Positions 1-11,777 of a stretch of 64,000 nucleotides of DNA are shown here, one piece after another (position 1 is the first letter of the stretch; each line of letters starts with the position of its first letter). Made by a program: the position numbers and the translations under genes. The notes beneath the pieces are model-generated. The model was not told where the DNA came from. It ran no database searches and worked only from the letters and a program-made list of their open reading frames with translations. The stretch is from Lathyrus oleraceus (taxonomy: Eukaryota; Streptophyta; Magnoliopsida; Fabales; Fabaceae), in NCBI RefSeq assembly GCF_024323335.1, contig NC_066580.1:442657851-442721850 (forward strand). The letters are read 5' to 3'.

Positions 1-671
1 CTCTTCTTCAACATTTAAACAAGAAAAGTGAAAGATATAAACCAAAGTGCTCATCATCTTCATTCTTCATTGCATTTCTCAATAATCACACATAATAATC
101 TTTGTTGAGCATTGTGCATTGTTGTTGTGATAACGTCCAAATAAGATTGGATTATCTTAGTTTGGGTTGAGGCTTTGTGCGGGTTTTTCTTGAATAAAAC
201 CATTAGGGTTTTGTCCTCCAAGAATTGGGGTTTTTTGCACTAACCTTTGCTTCGCAGATTCAGCCGAGTGAAAAGTTTGAAGAACGGTGGATTCGGTCAA
301 ACAAGTAACGGTAACCAGAGGATTGTGAAGAAAGCTTAGGGTTCAAGCGACTTGCGTTCGAAATCAGTCGTGCTGAAGTTTTCGGGAACGTGGCGGTCTT
401 GCAATAAGGTTGCGGTAACCGGAGGTTTGTTCGAAGCGCTTGAAGGACTTGGTTCAACTCGAATCAAGGGGAGAGAATAATATAGGATTTGCAACAACTC
501 TAGGGGTTGATTGGTGGTGATCATTTGTTCTCTTGTATTCAAACTCAGATTTATCCTTTAACGCGTTTTAATTCGAGAAAATCGACGATTGTAACTTCCA
601 CCACAATGTCGGAGCGCAACGGACCCGTAGTCGGTAATCACCCATACCCTCAAAACCAAACACGATGGTGA
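1..671 (+). other. Retroelement-like leader with a short broken ORF
   Basis: This stretch is less AT-rich than its right flank and has no long ORF. It reads like the untranslated leader of a plant LTR retrotransposon: pyrimidine-rich patches, several 'tagggtt' and 'ggggtt' runs, then an ATG at 606 in good context (a purine three bases upstream). The ORF from 606 begins MSERNGPVVGNHPY and meets a stop after 21 codons at 671, where the sequence changes abruptly to AT-rich spacer. I infer a truncated element whose gag start is at 606 and whose body was lost at about 672. The family cannot be named. It could also be the 5' part of a truncated host gene, because no LTR end or primer binding site is visible. 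Confidence 0.25.
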
Positions 672-813
672 ATTGTAAATTTATTAGATATTTGATTGAA
701 TGTACTAGATGAAGTATCTACTCAATAATAACTTAATAACTTTTAATTCAACAATGAGGATTAATAAATTAATATTTATTAATTATGATTACTTTTTATA
801 GGATTAATCTACT

Positions 814-815
<2 letters not shown>

Positions 816-888
<73 letters not shown>
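816..888. repeat. (AT)n microsatellite
   Basis: An uninterrupted alternating AT tract of about 73 bases inside AT-rich spacer. Such tracts are often polymorphic in length. Confidence 0.95.
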
Positions 889-894
<6 letters not shown>

Positions 895-3049
895 TAATAA
901 CTTAATATTTATATTCAATTATATAAAATAATTAATAAATGTGATTGCTTTTTATAGGATTATTTTATAAAATATTTTTAATTATTAATTATTATTTTCC
1001 CCTCGTAATAGCTTGTTAATAATATTTTATTTTGTAATAGATTGCCACTACAAAAAATTTATTGACAAAATAATAATAAATACATCTTTAAACTTTAAAA
1101 ATAATAATTTACAAAAAATGGAGTATTATAGAATATTATCCTTATGCAAATGATAAATTGAAATTAATTTCTCTGCATAGTCTCTATTTTTTTCAATCTT
1201 GATCTTTCTATTAATTTTTATTTTAATTAATAAAAATAGTAAAATTAAGAGAGAGATAGAGAATAAAGAGAGGGAATGAAAAAATAAAAGATAGATGTCT
1301 AAATGATAATAAACACCTCTTTTGTTTCTTATATAAAATTTTGAAAATTACATGCCCGATTAGTTGAGGAAGGTGTTAAAAATGAAAGAAAAGTTAATGC
1401 CAATCACAAAAATAGGTTGGATGAACTCCTCTGTCCCAAATTATAAATTATAAGGCATTTCAACATTTTTATGCATATTAAAAAATTTCTAACTTTTTTA
1501 AATTTTTGTCAAAATTAAATAAAAAAAACCTCTTTTACCCATTACAAATCATGAAGCTTCATTTTTTCATCCAGATTTAAACTATGAAAACCCTCATCAA
1601 GAAATTTAGCATCTACCACAAAATGCAAATGAAGCTTACCATCTACCATATTTAAATATCAATTTAGCATAAGAGATTGATCTCAACATCATTCCAATTC
1701 TCCATTAATATCATCAGCAGAACAATTTTTGTATGATTTAAATGTGCAACCATTTGATACAATATTTTTTGAGTGAAGATGTCTCTGAACATATTGAACA
1801 TATTAATAAGTAGCTAAATATTCTACATGCATATCCTTTAAATGTTCTTCACAAAATCTTCCGGATTGGATATGATTGTATATATAATATTGGATTGGAC
1901 TATCTCCTTTAATTTCTTCTCTCCAACTATCTCCTTTACATTTTTATCTCTATCTCTCTCTAATATTTTCTCTCTCTCTTTCATTTTTTTATAATTTTAT
2001 TAATTCTATACTATTACACATGTTTTTGGTGAAGGAGAGAAAAAGGAAGGAAGGAAAGGATCTATTGTCAATATTCACACGTTAGTTCTCTTGGAAACAT
2101 AAGAGTCTACCGATTTGTTTTATTACAAGAAATATTATAGTAGGGGAAAGACAATCAGAAAAAAGAGAATATACAAGAGATGTTTAGAAAAAACAAACTC
2201 TTTTTTAAGTTAATTTTGCAAAATAACTTCTAATTTGAAATAGTTTTTTCTCTAAAACATTGTATAAATTAGAAGGGAGAGAGTACGTACTAAGTTATTT
2301 AAACATAGTAAGGAATATTATTGTATGCATGATAATAGAACTTGTACATGTACTATATCTATCTTATTACCCTCAAGTATGTTGGGAATATTCCATTTTG
2401 ACTATGTTTGAGTTTGATTTTTTTATAATTATAAAAAATAGGGATCAGTCGAGTAATAGAAAGATGAATAATCACCATCTAACATATTTTATAATCCTTC
2501 TCATTTATGTATGTATTTTATTATTTTATTTTGATAGTTTAGAATTTATATTTTATATTTTTATACTAGTTTGTACTTTATTATTTGAAAGAATTCTTTT
2601 GGACTAATTTTTTTCTTATAATTACATGTTTATAATAAGGACTCTTTTGGAACTTTGTTAGTGTGGCTTCTAGAAGAACTCTTCAAAAAAAATAATATGA
2701 TTGTATATTTCATTGCTTTCAATTTTTGTTATTCTTATCTGATAATTTATTAAATTATGCCAGTAAAATGGATAAATCTGATCGTCTAAGATACGAAAGG
2801 AATACTCTCTTCCATCAATTTATCAAATTTTCACAAAGGCAAGTTTCAAAACCGTCATCTCAACCATATATTTATATGTCTCTGAAGGTGAGAAAAATAT
2901 GCACAGGGGTTAAATTGTGTATGAGAAAGTTTACTTCTTTTTCACTAAACCTATTTCAGAACCTACGATGTCAATCTCAGATTTTGATCCAAGTAAGAGT
3001 ATGAATCAGATCAGAGTCTGACTTCAGAGTTTGTTGCACATCATAATGT
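889..3049. other. AT-rich spacer, no gene seen
   Basis: I see no credible coding region here. Open frames such as 2260-2607 are AT-driven, rich in Ile, Leu, Tyr and Phe, and resemble no family. Around 1429-1500 the sequence resembles the 'ctccctctgtccc' end of a Stowaway/mariner-type MITE, but I could not pair it with an inverted partner. A (CT)-rich patch lies near 1940-1985. Confidence 0.5.
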
Positions 3050-3159
3050 AAAAGTAGAAGTAAATAACGAGACACATTATATATCTTGGTTCCTCTCAAT
3101 CTGAGAGTAGTCCGGTCCCCTTACAACACAAGATTTTCACTATAATAAACATATACATT

Positions 3160-3415
3160 TTGCTCAATCAAACTAGAAAGAGACTTCTGCTCAAACCCTC
3201 AAGCAAGAGACTTTCTTGCCTAAACAAAATGTTCAGGACTTCTTGATCAATCCCACTGAAAGAGACTTCATGCTCAATCATACCATATCGAGATTTCCTG
3301 CTCTGCTCTCAAGCATGAGACTTCAATGCTCAATCACACTGATCGAGACTTTCTTGTTCTGCCCTCAAACTTGAGACTTCAATGTTCAATCAAACCCTAA
3401 AAGAGACTTCTAATC
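3160..3415. repeat. Short degenerate tandem repeat (agagactt/tgctcaatca motif)
   Basis: The words 'gagacttc', 'tgctcaatca' and 'ctctcaagcaagag' recur at roughly 30-70 base spacing in diverged copies. The block lies directly beside the 3' side of the minus-strand Athila-type remnant and may be part of a neighbouring retroelement's non-coding end. The parent family was not identified. Confidence 0.5.
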
Positions 3416-3419
3416 TAAG

Positions 3420-5660
3420 CTACGTAGCATCTATTTTAAAGAAAATTCCATTATCCTTGGAATGTTTCATGGATTCAATTATATTAAAACTCACCTCCTC
3501 ATTATAGAATATAACCTTCATTTGGTCGTTATCGACATCGATCATCATTTGTTCCTTCTTCACGAAGGTTCTTCCTAAAATTAGAGGCACATCATCATCT
3601 TTTTTAATATCTATAACCATAAAATCGATCATGAATAGGAATGTCTCCACTTTTACTAATACAAAATTATTCTTGTTTGTTGTAACTCAAGATTACCAAT
3701 CTTCTAATGAGTGATAGAAGTATGAGGTTAATATTTGTGGCTAAATCAATGAGAAGTTTTTCAATGTTGACATTACCTATGGTGATTAGTAATGTAACTC
3801 TTCCCATATCATTTTCCTTTGAGGTAAAGGTATTTGAATAATTTCGCTGCAACTAGCTTCTAGTTGGATGGTATCCTCTTCATTGTATCTTATATTCTTT
3901 GTCAATATTTCCTTCATAAATTGCATATTTAGGCATTTTTTCCAAGGATTTAAAAAATGGTATGTTTATATGCACGTGCTTGAAAATATCCAAAAATCTT
4001 GCATGTTGTTTCTCTTTGTCCTTTATTGTTGGAACATGTGGGCGAGGAAGGTTTGGAGCTGGTGGTTGCTTCATCTTACCTTTTTCCTCCCTTGTTTTCT
4101 AATTTTTCTCTACTTCATTCTTTTTCAACTCTTTTTTTCTCTCTTTATTTTGTTCCTCTTCTATTTCTTTTTCTTCTTCATGTTCTCCCTTCTTCTGTTT
4201 TTCTTTAGATTCAACAACAACTTTTTAAGTTTCTTCGTTATTGTCCTTTCCTTTTTCGATTTTAGTTGTTACAGCTTTGCAATGCTCTTTTTGTCGATCT
4301 AATATGTGCTTGACAAGATGACCAAACTGTGTTTTTAGGTTCTTGATAGAAGCGTATGTATTTTTGTGATTAATCATTTACAATTGCATAAAGTAGTTCA
4401 ATGTATCTTCCAATTTTGATAACTTATCTTGTTGACGAGACATTTATGTATAATTCTAATATGGTTATTGGTTAGATATACCTGCTTCTAATCTCCATTC
4501 TTTGTGATAATTATTTCCTCGCTGAAAGTTATTATTCTGGTATTGTCAAGTCATTTATTGATTGTTTACATAGTTGACTTTTTCTTCGACTAGTGAACAA
4601 AATCTAGTCAAATGATCTCCGCTACATAATTTAAGTATGTAATTTTTTTTCTTCTTATGCATTTCATGCATTTTATTTATTTTTTTAGGTAGCTTGGATA
4701 ACTGATTTGCAAGTTCATCCACTGTTTAGGTTAACAACTTATTTTGTGTCAAAATTGCATCATTAATCTTCACCTCTATGATGCCACTACTTTTCTATGT
4801 TGGACCTTTGATGGTCACTCAGTGTCATTCTCTTGATGATTGCAATTGTGTCCTCGGTATTTTTGAACATGAGAGAACCATCAACGGTAGCATCTAACAG
4901 AAAGTTTGGTTGTTGTCGTAATTTGTTTATGAAGATGTGTATCTGTTTGAGGTCATCAAAACCATGATTCAGGCATCTTCCTAGCATGTATTTGTATAGT
5001 TTCCAAGCTTCATGTAAACTTTCTGATGCTCCTTGGGAAAATACGACGATGGTAGTCTTTTCTTCCATGAATTTATTATGTGGAAAAAATCGGTTTATAA
5101 ACTTTGCCTCCAATGTGTTCTAATTGGTCATCATATGTGTCGTCTAGTCCAAATACCATTTTTTGTTTTTCCAATAAATGAATGGGGAATAATCTCATGA
5201 ACATTGCCTATTTTTCTTCTTTAGCTTCACCAAGAGTTCGATATAACTCATAAATTTTAGTGAGATGCGTATATGGATATTCATGGTCTAACCCCGTGAA
5301 AGGATTAACATATAGAATTTGTAGCAATCATATTTTCATCTCATCTTGTCGTGTATTTCTTTGAGGCCTAAAGATATGTGTTATCAGTCTCTGACTGTTG
5401 TGGCAAGGTAAGCCACCACTATTGTTGTTCTTCTTATTTTTATTGTTTCCAACGTTGTTATTTAGATTTTGATCACTAGAGTTTTTGTTTTTGTTTCTAA
5501 GATATGACATGTCTTCTGGTTTGATTGAATATGGTGAAACAAAAGTTATTGCTTGATCTTTATCTTGGCTAGTTGTTTATGTTTTATTGCTTTTCTATTG
5601 TTTTTGTGTGTGGTTCTTTCAATCTCGGGGTCAAATAAGATTTGATCTTCAAGAACTTTA
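3420..5660 (-). pseudogene. Decayed Ty3/gypsy Athila-type gag-protease
   Basis: Read on the minus strand, fragments appear in the order expected for an Athila/Tat-type gag-pro. Near 5640 the sequence encodes a DPEIERT-like gag start. Positions 5113-4787 carry a gag segment with the spacing of 'FFP...F.Q...ESLHEAWKLYK' and 'QQ...LDATVDGSLMFK'. A charged Lys/Glu linker follows. Positions 4074-3880 carry a 'RFLDIFK..HINIPF' block and then 'LEKMPKYA', a hallmark preceding the protease in this lineage. Positions 3852-3420 carry two protease pieces, including 'TIGNVNIEK' and 'VPLILGRTF'. Several frameshifts and stops separate the pieces, and the catalytic D-(S/T)-G context has become 'DLATNINL'. 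No RT follows to the left, so the element is truncated at about 3420. This is a dead remnant, and the assignment rests on motif recall. Confidence 0.7.
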
Positions 5661-6491
5661 CCTCGCATAAATAATTTGTAACAAAACTAGCCAATAAATT
5701 TTAGTAGGTTAGTTCAAAAAATAAAAATAAAGTATGCACAAATAATAACAATTATGATTAGATTACTCAAAATGATAAAAAGTATTGCAATTCTTTTTTA
5801 AAATCTAAACATCAGTCCCCAATAACGACGTTATTTTGTTGATCATAGTATATTAGCATTGAAAGATGAGTAAGTATTTAGATCATCGTCTATACATGGA
5901 CTGGTGCAATTTCAAAAGTCGTTCAATAGTTCTTATGATTTTAAGAAAGGTTTGTAAAATTTTGTTTGTGTTGAGAACTTAATATTGAAATAATGGTAAA
6001 TAAGATTAAAGTTTTGATAGATGAGAAAGCTTTTTGGGGTTAGATTTCATCGTCATGTATTCATGTACTATTGTGATCATTAATATGTATTTCTAATTAG
6101 CAATTAATATTACCACATATCACTCTACGTTCATTGTTTATCTCTAAATCAACATCGTGAAATCAATTGTATTACCCAATAGGCGATCTTTCAGCCTATT
6201 GATCAATACGACTACATTAAGATTCGATGGTATGCACGGATGTTAGATATAAATCTATCTCTAGACTTTAGCTTCTATTTATCATAAAGAAGCTCATCAA
6301 TATTAATTCATAATTAGATATACATAAAATGCCATGAGCAATATTGATACGTGAATATTCAGACAACTACGTCTAACCCCAATAAAAGAGAAATCAGTTA
6401 CTATTACTCATAGTAGTTGATTAGTGATAACCTATAAGAAAGAAGTTAAATATTACTTGTGACGATTTCTTGGACAACGCTTTGTCTTAAA
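5661..6491. other. Non-coding spacer, probable leader side of the Athila-type remnant
   Basis: No ORF of note. The stretch lies upstream, in the minus-strand sense, of the gag start near 5640, so part may be the 5' leader and LTR of that remnant. I found no LTR end or primer binding site. A local inverted pair, 'aataggcgatctttcagcctatt', is visible at about 6178-6200. Confidence 0.4.
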
Positions 6492-6670
<179 letters not shown>

Positions 6671-7632
6671 TGTTCTTGTTGTGTTTCTATGAGAATCCAC
6701 CAATAATATTTTGCCCAAAAGTCTCTTTTCAATGCAGGTTTCATTTGTTGTTTATAAAGGTTTGTACTAGCAGTCTTGCTTAGAGAGACCCTTAGCTCAC
6801 CTAGTGAGCCTGTATTTTTACGCCACAAGTTCTCTACAATATCATCCAAGTGGGCCTTGCCACTTCACTAGGCCAGACCCTGTTTTTTCCTAGCAGTCTT
6901 GTCTTTCTTCCTTTTGAAGTTACTTAGAATGAAATGAGTCTTTTAAATCACCTTAATTTGCTATGAGATATTGTGAAACTCTCCTAATGACATTCTCTTT
7001 GCTTCACCATGAAGTAACTTAGCTTTGAAGAAAAGTTTGATTCTTTTGTTCCGTCTTAACTCGTCCATCGAACTATCTTCCTCGCCTAGCAAAGACATTC
7101 ATGCATGTGTTATCATGTATTTAGATGAGTGAGAAGTTGGTTGGCTTGGCGAGGTGAATGGTTTTTCTTCGCTATGAATGCTCTTGTCTCGCCTAGCAAG
7201 TTCTCTGCCCTTTTGTTTGATACTTCCAGTTTTCTGGGATCTTTTTCACATGTACTTATGAATACCATAGTTAAAAAGCTCATGCAAGTGTTTTATCATT
7301 TTTTTCATGATAAATTATGGTTGTTTTATATGATTACTTGTGATTTAAGTCAATAAATATATATGTGAAACAAGTAATTTTTGCATTTATCATGATTCAA
7401 GCTTGTATCCTAGTAGGAAATCATGTTTGAAGTAACATGTGTTGATGGTATAACCTAATTTGTTGTACAGTGTGCATTATTTAAGATATCCACAACCATC
7501 ATTAGGGTTTTGTCGATTACTACACCCCCTTAAGAACGATGATTATCTTTAGAAGCATTGCAAAGAATTTTAGAATTAAGAATTAGGGTATTTAAAAGAT
7601 TGAATTCTTATTGAAGCACTAAAGAAATAACT
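6671..7632. other. Spacer with retroelement-like words, no gene
   Basis: The words 'tcgcctagcaag', 'cctagtgagcc' and 'ggcgagg' recur at 6797, 7080, 7147 and 7190. This vocabulary fits decayed LTR sequence. No boundary, promoter or coding region can be supported. Confidence 0.35.
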
Positions 7633-8110
7633 TTATAAATTAAAATAAAAGGATCTATCAAAAGCAACCGGAAACATAGTATTGTTTAAGCCTTTCAAGA
7701 AGAAAACTAGCAGCTTTGAATAGCGTTTTTGTTTGATGATTACGAAGATGTCACCGTTATATTTAGTATGACATGCACATGAAGGTAAGAGATCTTTAAG
7801 ATCCTCCCAAACAATTTTCAAAAAATTAAAATACTTTAAAATTGTTTTTTCACCGGAACGAATGGACTAGATATCTTGCGGAAGATGATAGAGTTTTAAA
7901 TAATTTCCTTTCTAAGTTCTTCCTAAATAACTCTAGTGTGTTTGACATAAGCGAGATTGATCATAAGTGTTATGTAATAAATAATTCAAGAAATATCTAA
8001 ACTATTACAAATCTCTCCTAAGCATCGAATAGAGAATATGATTATGGTAGTGAAGATAATCTTTCATTGATGAACCGAATTTTGCTCTTGACGAGAAGTA
8101 CTTTCCTGTT
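7633..8110 (-). pseudogene. Decayed Ty1/copia gag fragment
   Basis: On the minus strand, from about 8110 downward, the reading shows pieces of a copia gag of the UBN2/retrotran_gag type: a 'KIRFINE'-like start region near 8080, then, after several frame changes, 'VWEDLKDLLPSCACH' at about 7815-7770 and 'FLKGLNNTMF' near 7700. The order matches family members, in which 'W.EL..(Y/L).P' precedes 'FL.GLN'. Stops and frameshifts are frequent, so no protein can be made. No protease, integrase or RT follows on the left before the Athila-type remnant. Confidence 0.55.
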
Positions 8111-8604
8111 ATGAATGTAGTAGGGAGAAGAGTGATTTTGAAAAGGGTTAATTTTTATTGTTTATTGAGATTGCATAATCATGAATGGATTCTAAAAATT
8201 ATGAGATTTGATCTTCTTTCATGCAGGAATAAAGGAAGTCTAGATGAAGAGCTTAGTGAGATTTAGTTGATATATATTAGATTGCAATAGTTGAAAGATT
8301 AAAAATACCATATTCATTGAATAAAAGAAATAGATATATTGATATAACATTACAGGAGTAATCTCTAATAAATGTTTATAAATTTTAAGGACATAATTTT
8401 CTATTCACTTTAAAATTTTGAGACCACCATGTCACGTCATATTTCATTATAGAGAAAGTTAACAAAAGATGACCTTGAAGGACACTCTTCAATTTCATTG
8501 ACCTTATATACATATGTCAATTTTAAGGATTTTGAAATGAACGACATTAATTTTAAACTCATATATTTGAACAATTATTTTAAAATAAAAATTTTCTATA
8601 TTAA

Positions 8605-8935
8605 GAATTAGATATTTTTTTAAATAACCAATATTTTCAAATTAAATTCTTAAATAATCAATTTTAAAAAAAATAATCAAAATAATCATATTTCTTAACT
8701 GATGTTTCGGTTGAACTAGTGCATCCAATTAACATAGAGAGGAGGTGTCATTGGAGTTGACGCATGCTCCCAATGGTGTAGCACTTAGTGCCTTTGGAGC
8801 TGACGCATGCTCCAAATGGTATAGCACTTAGGCGTCATGTCTCTTGGCGCATGCATGCCTCTATGTCACATGCATTGACGCATGCATACACTACATAGTG
8901 TATGCGTCAATGCATGTGGCGCATGCATCTTTAAA
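8605..8935. repeat. MULE-A left terminal inverted repeat
   Basis: Inverted partner of 11885-12146. The outer AT-rich 90 bases align well by eye with the reverse complement of the right end. The inner part carries 'gacgcatgctccaaatgg' twice (8758, 8801) and a palindromic cluster of 'gcatgcat', 'ggcgcatg' and 'tgcgtcaatgcatg' at 8848-8930. Repeated short words inside MULE TIRs are candidate transposase or host-factor sites. Confidence 0.7.
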
Positions 8936-9101
8936 TTTTTTTAAAAATTTTAAATTTTAATTTATAAATAAATAAATAAAAATACTGAAAATAAAAATTA
9001 TATTTATGTTATAATAAAAAATTACATAAAATTGACAAGAAATTCAATGATTCGCCCGATAGACACGTCCCCTGTTCCACATCCAGGTGCGTTAGTCTGT
9101 C

Positions 9102-9790
9102 TTAGAGGTCTCCCACGATTTTCCTAAGGTGTTTGGGGTCTTGAGTGCTGACATGATCCAATGGTGGCCGGTGTGAAGGTCTGATGGAAGGTCCAGCGGT
9201 ATTTGATAGATGTGTCATCATTTGTTCCCAACAATTGAGGGGGTTCTCGCCAACAGCGCTTCCGTAATTGAGTTTGTTGCCCATGTTGTCGTAGTTGGGT
9301 CGTTGTGGTTGGGTGAATTGTGAACGGTATGGTTTCCCGAATTGGGACATTGAATCGGGCTGGAAACGAACCAATGGTTATTAGGGTGTACTATAGTCAA
9401 ACAATGGTTGGGTGTTGTGGCGATGAGATGTTTTGGTGGTCATTGGCGGGGGGCTACGATGACATGAATTGCATGAATCATATGGGCTATAGACTATTGT
9501 GGTGGTTGTGTATGGTTGTTAGTGGGTAGAGTTTGATTCTTGGTTTTGAGGTTGGGTGTGTGGCATGAATGGGTTGCGAGGTTGGGTGTTTGGTTGTTGA
9601 GTGTATATGGTAGGGTGATGGTGTGAGGTTGGCCGTTGGTTTGGGTGGGTTGACATTGTTCTTGGACGGGGATTTGTTGTTGGGTGTATGATGACGAAGC
9701 TAGTTGGCATGGATCAATCAAATACCTTGGCTCAGACAGAAATTGTGGCGTTGTAATCGATCTAAACCATGCCATATACTGTTAAGTTGG
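9102..9790 (-). pseudogene. Truncated C-terminal tail of a probable plant-mobile-domain (PMD) protein carried by MULE-A
   Basis: On the minus strand, from about 9775, a frame starts MAWFRSITTPQFL and passes into a tail very rich in Pro, Gln, Thr and Asn. After a frame change it continues near 9374 as VRFQPDSMSQFGK... and stops at 9102. The 'W.R..T.P..L' block followed by a low-complexity P/Q tail fits the C-terminal end of PMD (MAIN-like, phosphatase-7-long-form-like) proteins that legume MULEs often carry. The catalytic-like core that would define PMD is absent, lost at the same breakpoint that removes the N-terminus of MURA. The frame is broken at least once. The assignment is from recall and tentative. 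What is seen directly is a low-complexity reading frame in divergent orientation to MURA. Confidence 0.4.
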
Positions 9791-9863
9791 TTTAACACCT
9801 TATATGACTGGTCTAAAACCCTGTTGAGTTGGTCTAGCACCCTATATGACTGGTTTGTTAAAG

Positions 9864-11333
9864 GTGAGTACAATAATCTCGCATATTGTAACACAATACA
9901 ACTATACTCCATCATACAGGAAGGCTTGAATAGCTAGGACAGAGGCGGTTGAAAGAGTGTATGGAAATTGAGAGGAGTCTTACAAACAACTTCCAAAATA
10001 CTTGGTGGCTCTTAAATAGTATACTCAATGGACTATTGTCAAGTTGGAAATGTTGTCAGCGTATACACCAAATGGGGCTTGTGCTATTGGAAATGGAATT
10101 TTCCACCGTCTGTTCTGGGTGTACCAATCATGCATCAAAGATTTTGTTTTCTGTAAACATATTATACAAATTGATGGTACATGGTTGTACGGGAAATATA
10201 AAGGAACGTTACTGATAGCAGTGGCACAAGATGACAACAATAACATTTTTCCAATCGCCTTTGCCCTAGTTGAAAGGGAGACTGCTGAGGGATGGGGTTT
10301 TTTCCTAAAAAATCTTCGATTGCACATTACTTCTCAACCTAACTTATGTTTGATCTCTGACTGACACCCTTCAATAGTGAGTGCCTACAAAAACATTGAC
10401 AATGGCGGGCAAGATCCTCCGTCGACGCATGTCTACTACATTAGACATATCGCTCAAAATTTTATGCGGGAGATCAAAGACAAAACATTGCGGAAGAAGG
10501 TTGTCAGCGCAGGTAACGTATTAACATAACCTTCTTTCAAACACTACCGCGAAAATATCAGATTGTCAAACGCATATGCAGTACGGTGGATCGACAGTAT
10601 TCCATTGGAGAAATGGACTAGGGCATACGACAACGGTCAACGTTGGGGCCACATGACAATAAATCATGTGGAATCAATGAACTCTATCTTCAAAGGCATC
10701 TGAAACTTACCTATAACCGCTTTAGTGCAAGCAACCTATTTCATGCTAGGGGTGCTGTTTGAGATCAGACGTTCCAAATGGAGTTCAGTGTTGCAATTTG
10801 GGCAGTTGTTTAGTGATGCTTCAATGAAATTCATTAGACACGAAGCTGCCAAAGCTAACACACATGTGGTCACGGTGTTTGACTGTACTAAAGGTTGGTA
10901 CATTGTTGTTGAGTCCATGGATCACAATGAAGGCATGCCGATGGGACAATACAGAGTGAAACTAGATAGAGGTTGGTGCGACTGCGGAAAGTTCCAAGCC
11001 TTTTGTATGCCCTGCTCTCATGTCATTGCGACATGTTCAAAGGTTCGAAGAGATCCATCCTACTTACTATCTGGCGTTTACAAAGTCATAAGCTTATCCA
11101 ATATTTACAAAATTAGTTTTTCAGTTGTTACAAAAGAGGATTATTGGCCTGAATATCAAGGGAACATTCTCTGGCACAATGAAGTTATGCGAAGAAAGAA
11201 AAAGGATCGCCCAAACAACATATGTATTCAAACCGACATAGTTACGGCGAACAAAATGGTTCAATTATGTAGCTCATGTCGATAGCCCGACCACAATCGT
11301 ACTAACTGTCCTAGTATTAGCACAATAAGATAA
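9864..11333 (+). pseudogene. MURA-type transposase pseudogene (MULE-A)
   Basis: The plus-strand reading starts abruptly within the protein (TIISHIVTQYNYTPSY), corresponding to the region after the DNA-binding domain in MULE-B. It then shows the MULE transposase core: 'IIQIDGTWLYGKYKG' with the first catalytic Asp, 'LCLISD' with the second, and 'HVYYIRHIAQNF'. A SWIM zinc finger follows (C-x-C-G...C-x-H around 10978-11030). At the end is a C-x2-C-x4-H-x4-C knuckle (11268-11310). Stops interrupt it at least at about 9928, 9970, 10018, 10362, 10528, 10701 and 11283. Several sit where Trp or Gln is expected, consistent with G-to-A or C-to-T decay. The N-terminal zinc finger region is missing. It cannot encode active transposase. 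Confidence 0.9.
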
Positions 11334-11564
11334 TTTTACATGTACCTCTTTTGCTTTATATTAAAACAATATTTATTTCATATGATAACTTTGTGAAGAA
11401 ATACCATCACAAACAAATACAACACATTCAACACACAAACAACAATACAACGGACTACAACAAATAAAATACCATTATTATAACTAAGCGATTACAACCA
11501 TCAAAATAATTTTGAACATATTATACATCATTCTATGAACGTCTTTGTCAGTCTTAATATCCAC

Positions 11565-11777
11565 TCATTCACGCACTTCTCCATTTCGGTTGAACGTGGA
11601 CTCAAGCCATTGAATTCTTCTAATCCTTGCATCATCTGCAATTTCTCCATCTAACCAACGGTTCAACGTCGGATTAAGACGTTCAAAAGAATCTATATTC
11701 CAAAGTCGAATCTTTATCGGAGGTGCGACTGCTGAAAAGATTAAATCGACATTTCTCTTGTAAATGTATTCGAACAT
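11565..11777 (-). CDS. Small convergent ORF of MULE-A (70 aa, unknown function)
   Basis: This intact 70-codon ORF starts with ATG at 11777 (MFEYIYKRN...) and ends ...GEVRE at 11565. It is transcribed from the right TIR toward MURA. A longer upstream extension of the open frame runs through the TIR repeats and looks fortuitous. Visible features are an early 'MF....K' block, a 'WNI..FERL' block at residues 26-34, 'RWLDGEI' at 40-46 and 'WLES' at 57-60; it is hydrophilic, with no signal peptide or membrane segment. The reason to trust it is MULE-B, where the corresponding convergent position (54293-54490) has a diverged version with the same start, the same 'WNI..FE.L' block and a similar length. 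The position resembles mudrB in maize MuDR, which also converges on mudrA, but I see no sequence evidence of homology to mudrB. I do not recognise the family. Confidence 0.55.
   Translation of the reverse strand: MFEYIYKRNVDLIFSAVAPPIKIRLWNIDSFERLNPTLNRWLDGEIADDARIRRIQWLESTFNRNGEVRE

Noticed and set aside
1429..1520. Possible Stowaway MITE end (ctccctctgtccc-like)
   Set aside because: No inverted partner or TA duplication found. A chance match is possible.
2260..2607. 115-codon ORF rich in Ile, Leu, Tyr and Phe, suggestive of a membrane protein
   Set aside because: The AT-rich composition alone explains it. No start context, no family motif, and it lies in spacer.
3868..4302. 144-codon Phe-rich plus-strand ORF
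   Set aside because: It is the antisense of the Lys/Glu-rich linker of the Athila-type gag.
9949..10215. 88-codon plus-strand ORF in MULE-A
   Set aside because: Out of frame with the MURA reading that aligns to MULE-B.
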